A stretch of 57,794 bases of DNA from NCBI RefSeq assembly GCF_913060805.1, contig NZ_CAJXTC010000033.1, positions 1-57,794 on the forward strand, given 5' to 3'. Positions within the stretch are counted from its first letter, which is position 1, and each line of letters begins with the position of its first letter. Below are positions 35,645 to 44,297 of the stretch, one piece after another. Source of the stretch: an uncultured Draconibacterium sp. GTDB taxonomy: Bacteria; Bacteroidota; Bacteroidia; Bacteroidales; Prolixibacteraceae. A program made the position numbers and the translations under genes. The notes beneath the pieces are model-generated. The model saw only the letters and a program-made list of their open reading frames with translations, was not told the DNA's origin and did no database searches.

Positions 35645-37123
35645 ATGAAAAAACTAATGGTGTTGATACCGGTTTTTCTGGCATTTATGGTAAATGCGCA
35701 GTTAGAACATGAAATTACAGACTACGTGTGGCCAACCGACCAGGCAGTGTTGGATAAGCTGGAAGACTGGCAGGATTTAAAATTTGGATTGCTTATGCAC
35801 TGGGGTGCTTACAGCCAGTGGGGAGTTGTGGAATCGTGGTCGATTTGCCCTGAAGATTATGGTTGGTGCGAACGTAAAAAAGGCAGTAATCCCGACGATT
35901 ATTTTACCTACAAAAAGGAATACGAAAACCTGAAGTTGTCATTCAATCCTACCGGTTTTAATCCTGATGATTGGGCAAAAGCAGCAGCCGATGCAGGAAT
36001 GAAATACGTGGTATTTACCACAAAACACCACGACGGATTTTGTATGTTCGACTCGAAATACACCGATTACAAAATTACCAGTCCCGAGTCGCCATTTAGC
36101 TCAAATCCAAAAGCGAACGTAACCAAAGAAATTTTTGATGCGTTCCGTAACGAAGGATTATGGGCAGGTGCCTATTTCTCGAAACCCGACTGGAACAGCC
36201 CGTATTACTGGGATCCAAAATTCCCGCCACTCGACAGAAACGTAAACTACGATCCAAGACTTTATCCTGACAAATGGGACAAGTTTGTGAACTTCACCCA
36301 CAACCAGATTATGGAGTTGATGAGCGATTACGGAAAAATCGATATCCTTTGGTTAGATGGTGGCTGGGTGTGTAAACAATCGGATGAAGCGCTGGAAGCA
36401 TATTACAAAGGTCGTCATGCCGAAGCTCCAAGTGGTTTTATTAAAAACCGCGTAATCGATCAGGACATAAAAATGGATGAATTGGCTGCCAAAGCGCGCG
36501 AAAAACAACCCGGATTAATTGTGGTTGACCGTGCAGTAGAAGGTCCTAACCAAAACTACCTGACACCGGAAAATAAAGTGCCGGAATCGCAATTGCCATA
36601 CCCATGGGAAAGCTGCATTATAGCAGGCGGTGGCTGGTCGTGGTCGCCAAACGCTACTTTTATGACGCCAAAAGAAGCGATTCATATGCTGATTGATATT
36701 GTGGCAAAAGGAGGAAACTTACTGTACAACATTGCTCCCGGACCCGATGGAAGATGGCCCGAAGGTGCCTACGAACTATTAGCTGCAATGGGCGACTGGA
36801 TCGATGTAAACGGTGAGGCTATCTACTCAACTCGTGCAATTGCCCCATTCAAAACCGACAATATTTGTTTGAGCCAGCAAAAAGATACAAAAGCAGTTTA
36901 TGCACTTTATCTGGAACAAGAAGACGGTAGCGGACTACCTGCATCGTTTACCGTTAAAGGAATTAAGGCGGCTAAAAATGCCAAACTTACGCTGCTGGGT
37001 GCCAAAGGCAACCTAAAATGGCAAAACACCGACGAAGGGGTGAAAGTTACTATCCCCGCCAGCATCAGAAAAAACCTGCCTTGCGATTTAGCATGGGCGG
37101 TTAAAATATCGGCTATTCAATAG
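35645..37123 (+). CDS. Alpha-L-fucosidase, GH29 family, secreted
   Basis: 492 residues from ATG 35645 (MKKLMVLIPVFLAFMVNAQ, signal peptide ending at about 18); the longer frame from 35528 overlaps cutC. The barrel contains LKFGLLMHWGAYSQWG, FTTKHHDGFCMFDSKYT and DILWLDGGW, whose Asp238 is the GH29 nucleophile. The C-terminal beta domain is short. It removes terminal fucose from glycans in the periplasm. The residue KNGNLLYNIAPGPDGRWPEG-like segment supports the lower-specificity GH29-A group. Neighbours cutC and a SulP transporter give no clear pathway. Confidence 0.93.
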   Translation: MKKLMVLIPVFLAFMVNAQLEHEITDYVWPTDQAVLDKLEDWQDLKFGLLMHWGAYSQWGVVESWSICPEDYGWCERKKGSNPDDYFTYKKEYENLKLSFNPTGFNPDDWAKAAADAGMKYVVFTTKHHDGFCMFDSKYTDYKITSPESPFSSNPKANVTKEIFDAFRNEGLWAGAYFSKPDWNSPYYWDPKFPPLDRNVNYDPRLYPDKWDKFVNFTHNQIMELMSDYGKIDILWLDGGWVCKQSDEALEAYYKGRHAEAPSGFIKNRVIDQDIKMDELAAKAREKQPGLIVVDRAVEGPNQNYLTPENKVPESQLPYPWESCIIAGGGWSWSPNATFMTPKEAIHMLIDIVAKGGNLLYNIAPGPDGRWPEGAYELLAAMGDWIDVNGEAIYSTRAIAPFKTDNICLSQQKDTKAVYALYLEQEDGSGLPASFTVKGIKAAKNAKLTLLGAKGNLKWQNTDEGVKVTIPASIRKNLPCDLAWAVKISAIQ

Positions 37124-37130
37124 CATCAAG

Positions 37131-37164
37131 AAAGGAGGCGTATTCGAAACGCCTCCTTTTTTAT
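37131..37164 (+). terminator. Intrinsic terminator of the cutC-fucosidase transcript
   Basis: An 11-bp perfect stem aaaggaggcgt (37131-37141) with acgcctccttt (37149-37159), then TTTATTT. Confidence 0.92.
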
Positions 37165-37311
37165 TTCTCCTTCATCATCTTACCCCAACATTAACAATCC
37201 CTTCCCGAACATGCTCTACAATATACTTTCTAAAAATTTGCTCTATTTTCGCGCGCTTTAATTGTACAAACAATTAAACGAATAGTCTTTTTGAATTTTT
37301 ATTAATAATCC

Positions 37312-37395
37312 CCCGGGACGAGACTTCAGGAGCATGCAGAGACATCTCCTCCAACCAGCTACGGAGCTGGGGTCTCCCACCTTCCGGGTTTTTCC
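37312..37395 (+). promoter_or_regulatory. Structured leader (three-way junction) before the SulP gene
   Basis: By eye the RNA folds as P1 cccggga (37312-37318) with ttccggg (37382-37388), extended by P2 gagac (37320-37324) with gtctc (37372-37376), and two hairpins: P3 ggag/ctcc (37329-37332/37346-37349) and P4 ccagct/agctgg (37355-37360/37365-37370, loop acgg). P1 is followed at once by ttttt. TATTTTCG at 37243-37250 could start the transcript near 37257. It is either a cis-regulatory RNA or attenuator, or a REP-type palindrome like that at 21428-21496. Confidence 0.5.
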
Positions 37396-37417
37396 ACAAC
37401 AGAAAATAGTAGCACGA

Positions 37418-39025
37418 ATGAAGTTTGAATTTAAATTTATAGATAAGAAGCAGGGAAGCATAAAAGACGATATCCTTTCGGGATTAACCGTGGCATTGGC
37501 ACTGGTACCCGAAGCGGTGGCTTTTAGTTTTGTTGCAGGCGTGTCGCCAATTGTTGGTTTGTACGGTGCGTTTATGATGGGACTGATCACCTCAATTTTT
37601 GGAGGCCGCCCCGGAATGATATCCGGAGCAACAGGAGCAATGGCCGTTGTAATGGTTAGCCTGGTGCAACAAGGTAACGCCATGGGCGACGGACAAGGTT
37701 TGCAGTACCTGTTTGCCACTCTCATTTTGGCCGGAACAATACAGGCACTTTTTGGCTTTTTCAAACTCGGTAAGTTTATTCGTCTGGTGCCACATTCGGT
37801 AATGATGGGCTTTGTAAACGGATTGGCTATCGTTATTTTCCTTTCGCAGCTGAATATGTTTAAAAACGGTGGCGAATGGTTAAGCGGAACGCCGTTATAC
37901 ATGATGCTTGGCTTGGTAGTTCTGACTATGGCAATCATGTATTTTCTGCCAAAATTGAGTAAAGCAATACCAGCCGCGCTGGTTGGAATTTTGGTGGTTA
38001 CGGCCGTTGTAATTTTCGGAAACATCGAAACGGAAACAGTACGTAGTTTTATCCAAAGTGGCGGTGGCGACAGCATTAAAGCCGGCCTTCCAACCTTTGA
38101 TGTGCCTGTCATTCCTTTCAATCTTGAAACCTTAAAATTGATCTTCCCATTTGCACTGATACTTGCAGCTGTTGGTTTAATTGAATCGTTAATGACACTG
38201 AACCTGGTTGACGAGCTAACCGAAACCCGAGGTAGTGGAAACCGCGAAGCTGCAGCGCAGGGATTAGCAAATATCGTGAACGGATTTTTTGGAGGAATGG
38301 GCGGTTGTGCCATGATCGGACAAAGTATTATCAATATAAAATCGGGTGGTCGCGGTCGCTTATCGGGAATTGTTGCAGCTGTAATGTTGCTTGTTTTTAT
38401 TTTGTTTGCCTCAACCTACATCGAAATGATTCCGATTGCAGCGTTGGTTGGCGTAATGTTTATGGTGGTAATCGGCACCTTCGCCTGGAGTACTTTCAAA
38501 ATCATCAATAAAATTCCGGTTTCCGATCTTATCGTGATTATCCTGGTTACCGGACTCACTGTGGTTTTCGATTTGGCAATTGCAGTTTTGGCAGGTGTTG
38601 TGGTTTCGGCACTGGTATTTTCATGGGAAAACGCCAAGCGTATTCGTGCACGTAAAAGTGTTGACGAACATGGCATTAAACACTACGAGATTTTTGGTCC
38701 ACTGTTTTTTGGATCCACTGCACTTTTCCAAAGTAAATTCGATGTGCAAAACGACCCGAATGAAGTGATCGTTGACTTCAAAGAGTCACGTATTGCGGAT
38801 CAGTCGGCCATTGAAGCGATTAACAAACTGGCCGAGCGTTACCAAAAAGCCGGCAAAACAATTCACCTGCGTCACTTAAGCAAAGACTGTATTAAACTGG
38901 TGAAAAAAGCGGAAGCCATTTGCGATGTGAATGTGGTGGAAGATCCAAACTATTTTGTGGCCATCGACCACTACAACACCTTAATGAAGTTGCAGGCGAA
39001 ATTGAATAAAAATGCAACCACTTAA
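37418..39025 (+). CDS. SulP family inorganic anion transporter
   Basis: 535 residues from ATG 37418 (MKFEFKFIDKKQGSIKDDILSGL); the frame is open further upstream through the structured leader. About eleven to twelve membrane helices follow the SulP pattern: GLTVALALVPEAVAFSFVAGVSP, GRPGMISGATGAMAVV, and ETRGSGNREAAAQGLANIVNGFFGGMGGCAMIGQS. A STAS domain occupies about residues 435-535 (FGPLFFGSTALF, VIVDFKESRIADQSAIEAI). Such proteins carry sulfate, bicarbonate or dicarboxylates with sodium or protons; bacterial forms like this are often bicarbonate or sulfate carriers. Substrate not decided. Confidence 0.93.
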   Translation: MKFEFKFIDKKQGSIKDDILSGLTVALALVPEAVAFSFVAGVSPIVGLYGAFMMGLITSIFGGRPGMISGATGAMAVVMVSLVQQGNAMGDGQGLQYLFATLILAGTIQALFGFFKLGKFIRLVPHSVMMGFVNGLAIVIFLSQLNMFKNGGEWLSGTPLYMMLGLVVLTMAIMYFLPKLSKAIPAALVGILVVTAVVIFGNIETETVRSFIQSGGGDSIKAGLPTFDVPVIPFNLETLKLIFPFALILAAVGLIESLMTLNLVDELTETRGSGNREAAAQGLANIVNGFFGGMGGCAMIGQSIINIKSGGRGRLSGIVAAVMLLVFILFASTYIEMIPIAALVGVMFMVVIGTFAWSTFKIINKIPVSDLIVIILVTGLTVVFDLAIAVLAGVVVSALVFSWENAKRIRARKSVDEHGIKHYEIFGPLFFGSTALFQSKFDVQNDPNEVIVDFKESRIADQSAIEAINKLAERYQKAGKTIHLRHLSKDCIKLVKKAEAICDVNVVEDPNYFVAIDHYNTLMKLQAKLNKNATT

Positions 39026-39072
39026 TCCAACTCTTGTCTTTAAATACTGAAAAGCTTTTACGGAATAGCTTT

Positions 39073-39126
39073 AAAGCAGCCTGAAACAATAACAATGTTC
39101 ATCTTTCAGTTTTAGGCTGCTTTTTT
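39073..39126 (+). terminator. Intrinsic terminator after the SulP gene
   Basis: A 15-bp stem aaagcagcctgaaac (39073-39087) with gttttaggctgcttt (39109-39123, one G-T), then a T run. Confidence 0.88.
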
Positions 39127-39218
39127 GTTGTAGGATCTAGAACACTGACGACGCAGATTTTTCTGATGCTCGCAGATATTTTTCTAAAAATCTTCAGCGA
39201 AATTCTGCTAAATCAGCA

Positions 39219-40286
39219 TTATCTGCGTTCCATTTTCTTTCTTTCTTGAAAATGTTTCGAGTCGCCCCACTCGCCATATCCAATTTCGGAACCGGACATA
39301 TGAATTCGGGCTTCCAAACAATTGCGACACAACTCGGCATCCTCATCCAAACAGGGTTTATTTTCGTAAAGTTGATACTCTTCTCTGTACGAGGTTGGCG
39401 TTAAGTTGGGCATAATTACATTGGCACCAATGGCAAGTGCTTTTTCACGTCCGGCAGGATCAATGGCCTGCAACGCTGTAGCAGCTGCAATATTAATATC
39501 CGGCATTAACAAACGCAAAACGGCAATCATATTAAGTGCCAGATCAAAACGTTCCTGCTTTGTTTTTAGCAAGTGGCGATATTGATATAACGGCGTGTCT
39601 TCATGCTCGAGATATGGTCCCATTCCGCACATGTCAATATCCAACTTTTTGAAAAACAAAAGATCGTCGGCAAGGTGTTCGTAGGTTTGAAAAGGCAATC
39701 CAATCATCACTCCGGTTCCAACCTGGTAACCGGCAGTTTTTAAGCTGCCCAGTGCTTCAATTCTCCGTTCAAACGAATGCGTATCATTTTCAGGATGAAT
39801 TTTGTAATAAAGCTCGCGTGTTGATGATTCGATACGCAATAAATAACGATGCGCCCCACTCTCGAACCAGCGACGATAGGTTTCCAGAGTTTGCTCTCCA
39901 CAACTGAGCGTAATTCCTAATTCACCATTCGAAATCTGCTTTATCTTTTTAAGCAAACCATCTACCCGCTTTACAAATGCCGGCGACGATAATTCGCCCG
40001 ATTGTAACACCACCGATGCAAAACGATTCTCCCAGGCAAATCGGCACGACTCCAAAATCTCGTCATCGCTTACATCGTAACGAATAACTTTGTCGTTTCC
40101 TTTCCGAATGCCACAATACAAACAGTCTTTGGCACAGATATTCGAGAATTCCACCAATCCACGGAAATAAACTTTATTCCCGGTTTCTTTTACCTTCACC
40201 TCCTGCGCACGTTGTAACAACGCAGTTCGCTCATCACCTGTGGTTTTTAGTAATTGTATGATTTCCTGTTTATCCAAATCAAGCAT
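39219..40286 (-). CDS. hydE: [FeFe]-hydrogenase maturase HydE (radical SAM)
   Basis: 355 residues from ATG 40286 (MLDLDKQEIIQLL); the frame extends to a TTG at 40328. The radical-SAM cluster motif is CAKDCLYCGIR (CxxxCxxC), preceded by VYFRGLVEFSNI; the GMGPYLEHEDTPL and AATALQAIDPAGREKALAIGANVIMPNLTP segments are characteristic of HydE and separate it from biotin synthase. A second Cys group near the C-terminus (DEDAELCRNCLEARI) is also typical. HydE acts with HydG and HydF to build the 2Fe subcluster of the H-cluster. It is transcribed divergently from the other hyd genes. Confidence 0.94.
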   Translation of the reverse strand: MLDLDKQEIIQLLKTTGDERTALLQRAQEVKVKETGNKVYFRGLVEFSNICAKDCLYCGIRKGNDKVIRYDVSDDEILESCRFAWENRFASVVLQSGELSSPAFVKRVDGLLKKIKQISNGELGITLSCGEQTLETYRRWFESGAHRYLLRIESSTRELYYKIHPENDTHSFERRIEALGSLKTAGYQVGTGVMIGLPFQTYEHLADDLLFFKKLDIDMCGMGPYLEHEDTPLYQYRHLLKTKQERFDLALNMIAVLRLLMPDINIAAATALQAIDPAGREKALAIGANVIMPNLTPTSYREEYQLYENKPCLDEDAELCRNCLEARIHMSGSEIGYGEWGDSKHFQERKKMERR

Positions 40287-40417
40287 TTTGTGCCACAAAA
40301 ATATGCTTTTCTGTGCAATAAAGCTCAAGAACGAAATGGTATGTTATGTTTTAGAACTAGGTTGCATAACATTCGCACTTTACAACATTTCTCATGTTCG
40401 GAAATTGAAATTAAATT

Positions 40418-40425
40418 TACTTTTG
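40418..40425 (+). promoter_or_regulatory. Candidate -7 element of the TM1266-hydG-aspA operon
   Basis: TACTTTTG fits TAnnTTTG; a TTC sits 19 bases upstream. The leader to ATG 40601 would be about 170 bases. The 314-base divergent gap between hydE and this operon holds no gene. Confidence 0.4.
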
Positions 40426-40600
40426 TAGCATAATCCTGCGGGAAGGCTACGGCTGACTTTAGGGAGGAATATAAAAGATGAAGGATTAATCAATTATCTG
40501 CTTTCCCTGTATTTCCCGTAGAATTTTTTGTAAAACCAAGTTGATGTTTGTTGACTGAAAAAACTTCGGTCTTCCAACAACCGACTTCTAACTTTTATGT

Positions 40601-40846
40601 ATGAAACGACTGGGTTTTGTGGGAATAATAATCGAAAACCGCGAGAAATCTTCGGGCAGCGTAAACCAGGTTCTGAGCCAGTACTCTGAACTTATTCTGG
40701 CGCGCACCGGCCTACCCAACGCAAAAGAAAATTATTCAGTTATCACACTGGTAATTGATGCCACAACCGACGAGTTGGGCAAATTAACCGGAACACTGGG
40801 AAACATACCGGGCGTATCTGTAAAATCTGGTCTTGCAAAAAAATAG
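40601..40846 (+). CDS. TM1266-family iron-only hydrogenase system regulator
   Basis: An 81-residue ferredoxin-like (ACT/NikR-C-type) protein: KRLGFVGIIIENREKSSGSVNQVLSQYSELILARTGLP followed by ITLVIDATTDELGKLTGTLGNIPGVSVKSGLAKK matches the putative regulator family always found near hyd maturases (TM1266 of Thermotoga). It probably binds a small ligand; no DNA-binding domain is present. Its place directly before hydG (34 bases) supports the call. Confidence 0.88.
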   Translation: MKRLGFVGIIIENREKSSGSVNQVLSQYSELILARTGLPNAKENYSVITLVIDATTDELGKLTGTLGNIPGVSVKSGLAKK

Positions 40847-40880
40847 TAGAATAAAAACCGATCTTTTAACGCAATAAAAT

Positions 40881-42281
40881 ATGTACAACGTACCTGCCGA
40901 TTTTATCAACGAAGCCAAAATTTGGGAAGCACTTGAGCAAAACAAAAATCCCGAACCGGCACAAATAAAAGAAGTACTGGCAAAAGCTGCTGAAATGAAG
41001 GGTTTGAACCTGAATGATGTGGCACTTCTTACCGCCATTAACAATCCGGAAATGATGGCCGAATTGTTTAACACGGCAAACACCGTAAAAGAAACAATTT
41101 ACGGGAAAAGACTGGTGTTGTTTGCGCCGCTATACGTTTCGAATTTGTGTAAAAACGAATGTTTGTATTGTGCATTCCGCGCAAGTAATAAAGGAATTGT
41201 ACGTCATGCTTTGTCACAGGAAGAGATTGCAAAAGAAGTTGAAATACTCATCAATCAAGGGCACAAAAGAGTTTTGCTGGTGGCCGGAGAATCTTATCCT
41301 GACAAAGATGGTTTTCAGTATGTGCTCGACTCCATAAAAACAGTGTACAGCGTTAAAAACGAACATGGCGAAATTCGACGTGTAAATATAAATGTTGCTC
41401 CGCTTACGGTTGAAGAATTTAAGCAGGCTAAAGAAGCGAATATCGGAACCTACCAGATTTTTCAGGAAACCTACCATCGCGAAACGTATAAAAAAGTACA
41501 TGTAGGCGGGAAAAAACGCGATTACAACTGGCGCACCTGGGCATTACACAGAGCCATGGAAGCTGGAATCGACGACGTGGGTATTGGCGTATTGCTTGGG
41601 TTGTTCGACTATCGTTTTGAATTGCTGGCCACAATGCAACATATTTTTGAGCTGGAAGATAAATTTGGCGTTGGACCGCACACAATTAGTGTTCCGCGAA
41701 TGGAACCTGCAACCAATAGCGACATGGCATCGCACCCGCCGTTCCCGGTTTCAGATATCGATTTCAGGAAAATGGTAGCTATTTTACGATTGGCAGTGCC
41801 GTACACCGGCATTATCATGTCGACCCGCGAAACAGCCAAAATGCGCCGCGATACTTTTGCGTTGGGCGTTAGCCAAATTTCGGCGGGAAGCAAAACGAAT
41901 CCGGGTGGTTATGGCGAAACTTCAGAAGATGATCCATCAAGCCAGTTTAGTTTGGGCGATCACCGTCCTTTGGATGAAGTGATTCGCGATGTGGCATCAA
42001 TGGGTTACATTCCGTCTTTCTGCACAGCTTGTTATCGTATGGGAAGAACCGGTCAGGATTTTATGGATCTTGCAAAACCCGGCGACATCCGCTTGCATTG
42101 TGCACCAAACGGACTCAGTTCGTTTAAAGAATATCTGCAAAACTATGCATCACCGGAAACCCGCGAAATTGGCGACGAGTTAATTCGCGAAACCATTGCA
42201 GGAATGAGCGGAATTGCAAAACAACGCGCCGAAAAACTGGTTAACCGGGTTAAAGCCGGACGCGATGATGTTTATTGTTAA
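40881..42281 (+). CDS. hydG: [FeFe]-hydrogenase maturase HydG (radical SAM)
   Basis: A 466-residue enzyme that cleaves tyrosine to provide the CO and CN ligands of the H-cluster. The radical-SAM motif is CKNECLYCAFRASNKG; the C-terminal cluster site is CTACYRMGRTGQDFMDLAKPG, with its third Cys distal (LHCAPNGLSSFKEYL). ISAGSKTNPGGYGE and EVNIVLLAGESYPD-type segments are also present (VLLVAGESYPD). Separates HydG from the related thiazole synthase ThiH. Between the TM1266 regulator and aspartate ammonia-lyase. Confidence 0.96.
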   Translation: MYNVPADFINEAKIWEALEQNKNPEPAQIKEVLAKAAEMKGLNLNDVALLTAINNPEMMAELFNTANTVKETIYGKRLVLFAPLYVSNLCKNECLYCAFRASNKGIVRHALSQEEIAKEVEILINQGHKRVLLVAGESYPDKDGFQYVLDSIKTVYSVKNEHGEIRRVNINVAPLTVEEFKQAKEANIGTYQIFQETYHRETYKKVHVGGKKRDYNWRTWALHRAMEAGIDDVGIGVLLGLFDYRFELLATMQHIFELEDKFGVGPHTISVPRMEPATNSDMASHPPFPVSDIDFRKMVAILRLAVPYTGIIMSTRETAKMRRDTFALGVSQISAGSKTNPGGYGETSEDDPSSQFSLGDHRPLDEVIRDVASMGYIPSFCTACYRMGRTGQDFMDLAKPGDIRLHCAPNGLSSFKEYLQNYASPETREIGDELIRETIAGMSGIAKQRAEKLVNRVKAGRDDVYC

Positions 42282-42352
42282 AACAGCGACGAGCAACGAG
42301 CGTTAAGCGACGAGCAACAACAAAATCATGTAATCCGATAATCAAGCAAATC

Positions 42353-43747
42353 ATGGTCAACACAAGAGAAGAAAGTGACTTTATTGGAAAGAAACAAATC
42401 CCTGCCGATGCGCTTTGGGGAATCCATACAGCTCGTGCGGTAGAGAATTTCCCTATCTCGGGGCAGCGGGTGCATCCGGAGTTGATTAAAGCTTACGGCG
42501 AAGTAAAACTGGCCTGTGCACAAACCAATAATACACTCTGCTTCTGGGAAGATAAAACAAAAACAGAGGCAATTGAAAAGGCAGCTTTTGAAATGAGTCA
42601 GGGTTTACTGAATGAGTACATTTTAGTAGATGCAATGCAGGGTGGAGCAGGAACTTCTACCAATATGAATGTGAACGAAGTGCTGGCCAATCGTGCACTT
42701 CAAATTCTTGGAAAAGAATTGGGCGATTACGCTGTTGTTTCTCCGCTTGATGACATCAACCTTCACCAAAGTACCAACGACACTTACCCCACTGCTCTTA
42801 AAGTTGCTGCTATTCGTCTGTTACGTCAGCTGGAACAAAATGTGCTGAACCTGCAGGAGGCTTTTCAGCAAAAAGAAAAGGAATTTGCACATATCGTTAA
42901 AATCGGGCGAACACAGTTACAGGATGCTGTTCTTACAACATTAGGGAGAGAAATGAGCGCTTATGCCGAAGCATTGAACCGCGACAGATGGCGCATTTAT
43001 AAATGCGAAGAACGATTGCGCGTGGTAAATCTGGGGGGCACGGCAATCGGGACCGGTTTGGGAGCGCCAAAACAATTTATTTTTCGGGTGGTTGACAAAC
43101 TCCGAGAAAACACTAACATTGGCTTGGCACGCAGCGAAAACCTGATTGACGGCACACAAAACGTCGATGTATTTGTTGAAGTTTCTGGTATACTAAAAGC
43201 ATGTGCTGTTAATTTACTTAAAATCAGTAACGACCTTCGGTTACTATCGAGCGGTCCCCATGCCGGATTTGGAGAAATAAACCTCCCGCAACTTCAAGCC
43301 GGCTCATCGATTATGCCGGGAAAAGTAAATCCGGTTATTCCGGAGGCTGTAGCACAGGCAGCCATAAAAGTTATGGGCAACGATCAGATTATAGCACAAG
43401 CCTGCAGTGCCGGGAATCTCGAGCTTAACCAGTTTATGCCGCTAATTGCGCACAGTTTTCTGGAGTCGATCGATTTGCTAAAAAATGCAAGTAAGTTATT
43501 CAATGAAAGATGTGTGTCGTGCATAACCGCTAACGAAGATGTGTGTAGAATGCACGTAAACAACTCAACCGCTACCATAACGGCACTGGTTCCTGCTATT
43601 GGTTACGAGCGCAGTTCGGAGATCATAAAATTGGTTGAAAATGATGGGCTTTCTATTAAGAAAGCAGCCTTAAAATCAGGGTATTTAACTGCCGATGAGT
43701 TCGATCAGTTGATTACACCGGAAGCAGTTTGCAGGTTGGGCAACTAA
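42353..43747 (+). CDS. aspA: Aspartate ammonia-lyase (hyd-cluster type)
   Basis: 464 residues from ATG 42353. The fumarase/aspartase family signature GSSIMPGKVNPV contains the catalytic serine loop at about residues 318-319; substrate-binding GGAGTSTNMNVNEV, HQSTNDTYPTA and GRTQLQDA are present. TNMNVNEV and STNDTYPT favour aspartase over fumarase. The reaction aspartate to fumarate plus ammonia would release ammonium, and lyases of this kind recur in hyd maturation clusters, possibly to feed the nitrogen of the dithiomethylamine bridge (inference). It is 71 bases after hydG; the gap contains the direct repeat agcgacgagcaac. Confidence 0.88.
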   Translation: MVNTREESDFIGKKQIPADALWGIHTARAVENFPISGQRVHPELIKAYGEVKLACAQTNNTLCFWEDKTKTEAIEKAAFEMSQGLLNEYILVDAMQGGAGTSTNMNVNEVLANRALQILGKELGDYAVVSPLDDINLHQSTNDTYPTALKVAAIRLLRQLEQNVLNLQEAFQQKEKEFAHIVKIGRTQLQDAVLTTLGREMSAYAEALNRDRWRIYKCEERLRVVNLGGTAIGTGLGAPKQFIFRVVDKLRENTNIGLARSENLIDGTQNVDVFVEVSGILKACAVNLLKISNDLRLLSSGPHAGFGEINLPQLQAGSSIMPGKVNPVIPEAVAQAAIKVMGNDQIIAQACSAGNLELNQFMPLIAHSFLESIDLLKNASKLFNERCVSCITANEDVCRMHVNNSTATITALVPAIGYERSSEIIKLVENDGLSIKKAALKSGYLTADEFDQLITPEAVCRLGN

Positions 43748-43750
43748 CTC

Positions 43751-43775
43751 TTAACATTTTTAACAACACATTAAC
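43751..43775 (+). promoter_or_regulatory. TTAAC triple direct repeat, copy 1 (candidate response-regulator site)
   Basis: TTAAC begins at 43751, 43760 and 43771 (offsets 0, 9, 20). The same offsets occur at 46381/46390/46401 before the second Cys-rich gene. Located about 160 bases before ATG 43936. Confidence 0.6.
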
Positions 43776-43935
43776 ACGCACACAACTGACTGTTTTTCTG
43801 TCAATTACAAATCACCAATCAATAAAAGACTGATTTATCTCATTCTCTGCTTGCTTTTAATCATATTAGTTATTAATATTGAGTCTAAATAAAGATAGAA
43901 ACAAAAAATTTCTTTAATAACTAAAATTGTAAATC

Positions 43936-44241
43936 ATGAAAAAAGTATTATTTCTATTAGCGTTTGTTGCAGTTTACGGAGTATCATTAGCAATGACTGA
44001 AGCAACAGTTGTTACCAACGATGAGATCGTTCAGATTGTAGACAACGCAGATAAAGTAGAGAAAGAAAAAGAAGCGAGCAAGAAAGCCACAAAGTCTGAA
44101 GCTAAAGCTGACGGATGTTCAGGAACTGATGCAAAAGCTAAATCAGCAGCAAAAGCTGACGGATGCTCAGGTGAGAAATCAGCAGAAAAGAAAAGTGACT
44201 GCAGCAAAACTTGTGGTGGCGAAAAATCAGGTAAGTCATAA
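43936..44241 (+). CDS. Exported Lys/Cys-rich small protein, paralogue 1
   Basis: A 101-residue protein with signal peptide (about 19 residues, cleavage near VSLA). The mature part is Lys- and Ala-rich, low-complexity, with four cysteines: DGCSG twice, DCSK and TCGGEK. Its paralogue at 46467-46781 has the same organisation and the same TCG-[G/D]-EK end. Cysteine-rich exported proteins of this size may bind metal or act as thiol buffers; no known family was recognised. It lies between aspA and a two-component system in the hyd locus. A bidirectional terminator separates it from the converging regulator gene. Confidence 0.75.
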   Translation: MKKVLFLLAFVAVYGVSLAMTEATVVTNDEIVQIVDNADKVEKEKEASKKATKSEAKADGCSGTDAKAKSAAKADGCSGEKSAEKKSDCSKTCGGEKSGKS

Positions 44242-44261
44242 TTGATTACCACTCATAAAGG

Positions 44262-44296
44262 AAAGTCGTTCATTAACAAATGAGCGACTTTTTTTA
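44262..44296. terminator. Bidirectional terminator
   Basis: A 12-bp stem aaagtcgttcat (44262-44273) with atgagcgacttt (44280-44291, one G-T), T-rich on the plus side. It ends the small Cys-rich gene and overlaps the tail of the response regulator gene (stop near 44298). Confidence 0.85.
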
Positions 44297-44297
44297 T

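Noticed and set aside
37258-38334. 358-codon open frame on the minus strand
   Set aside because: Antisense shadow of the SulP transporter; no start region or motif supports it.
44031-44252. Minus-strand frame opposite the first Cys-rich protein
   Set aside because: Mirror of a Lys/Ala-rich gene that has a signal peptide, its own promoter region and terminator.
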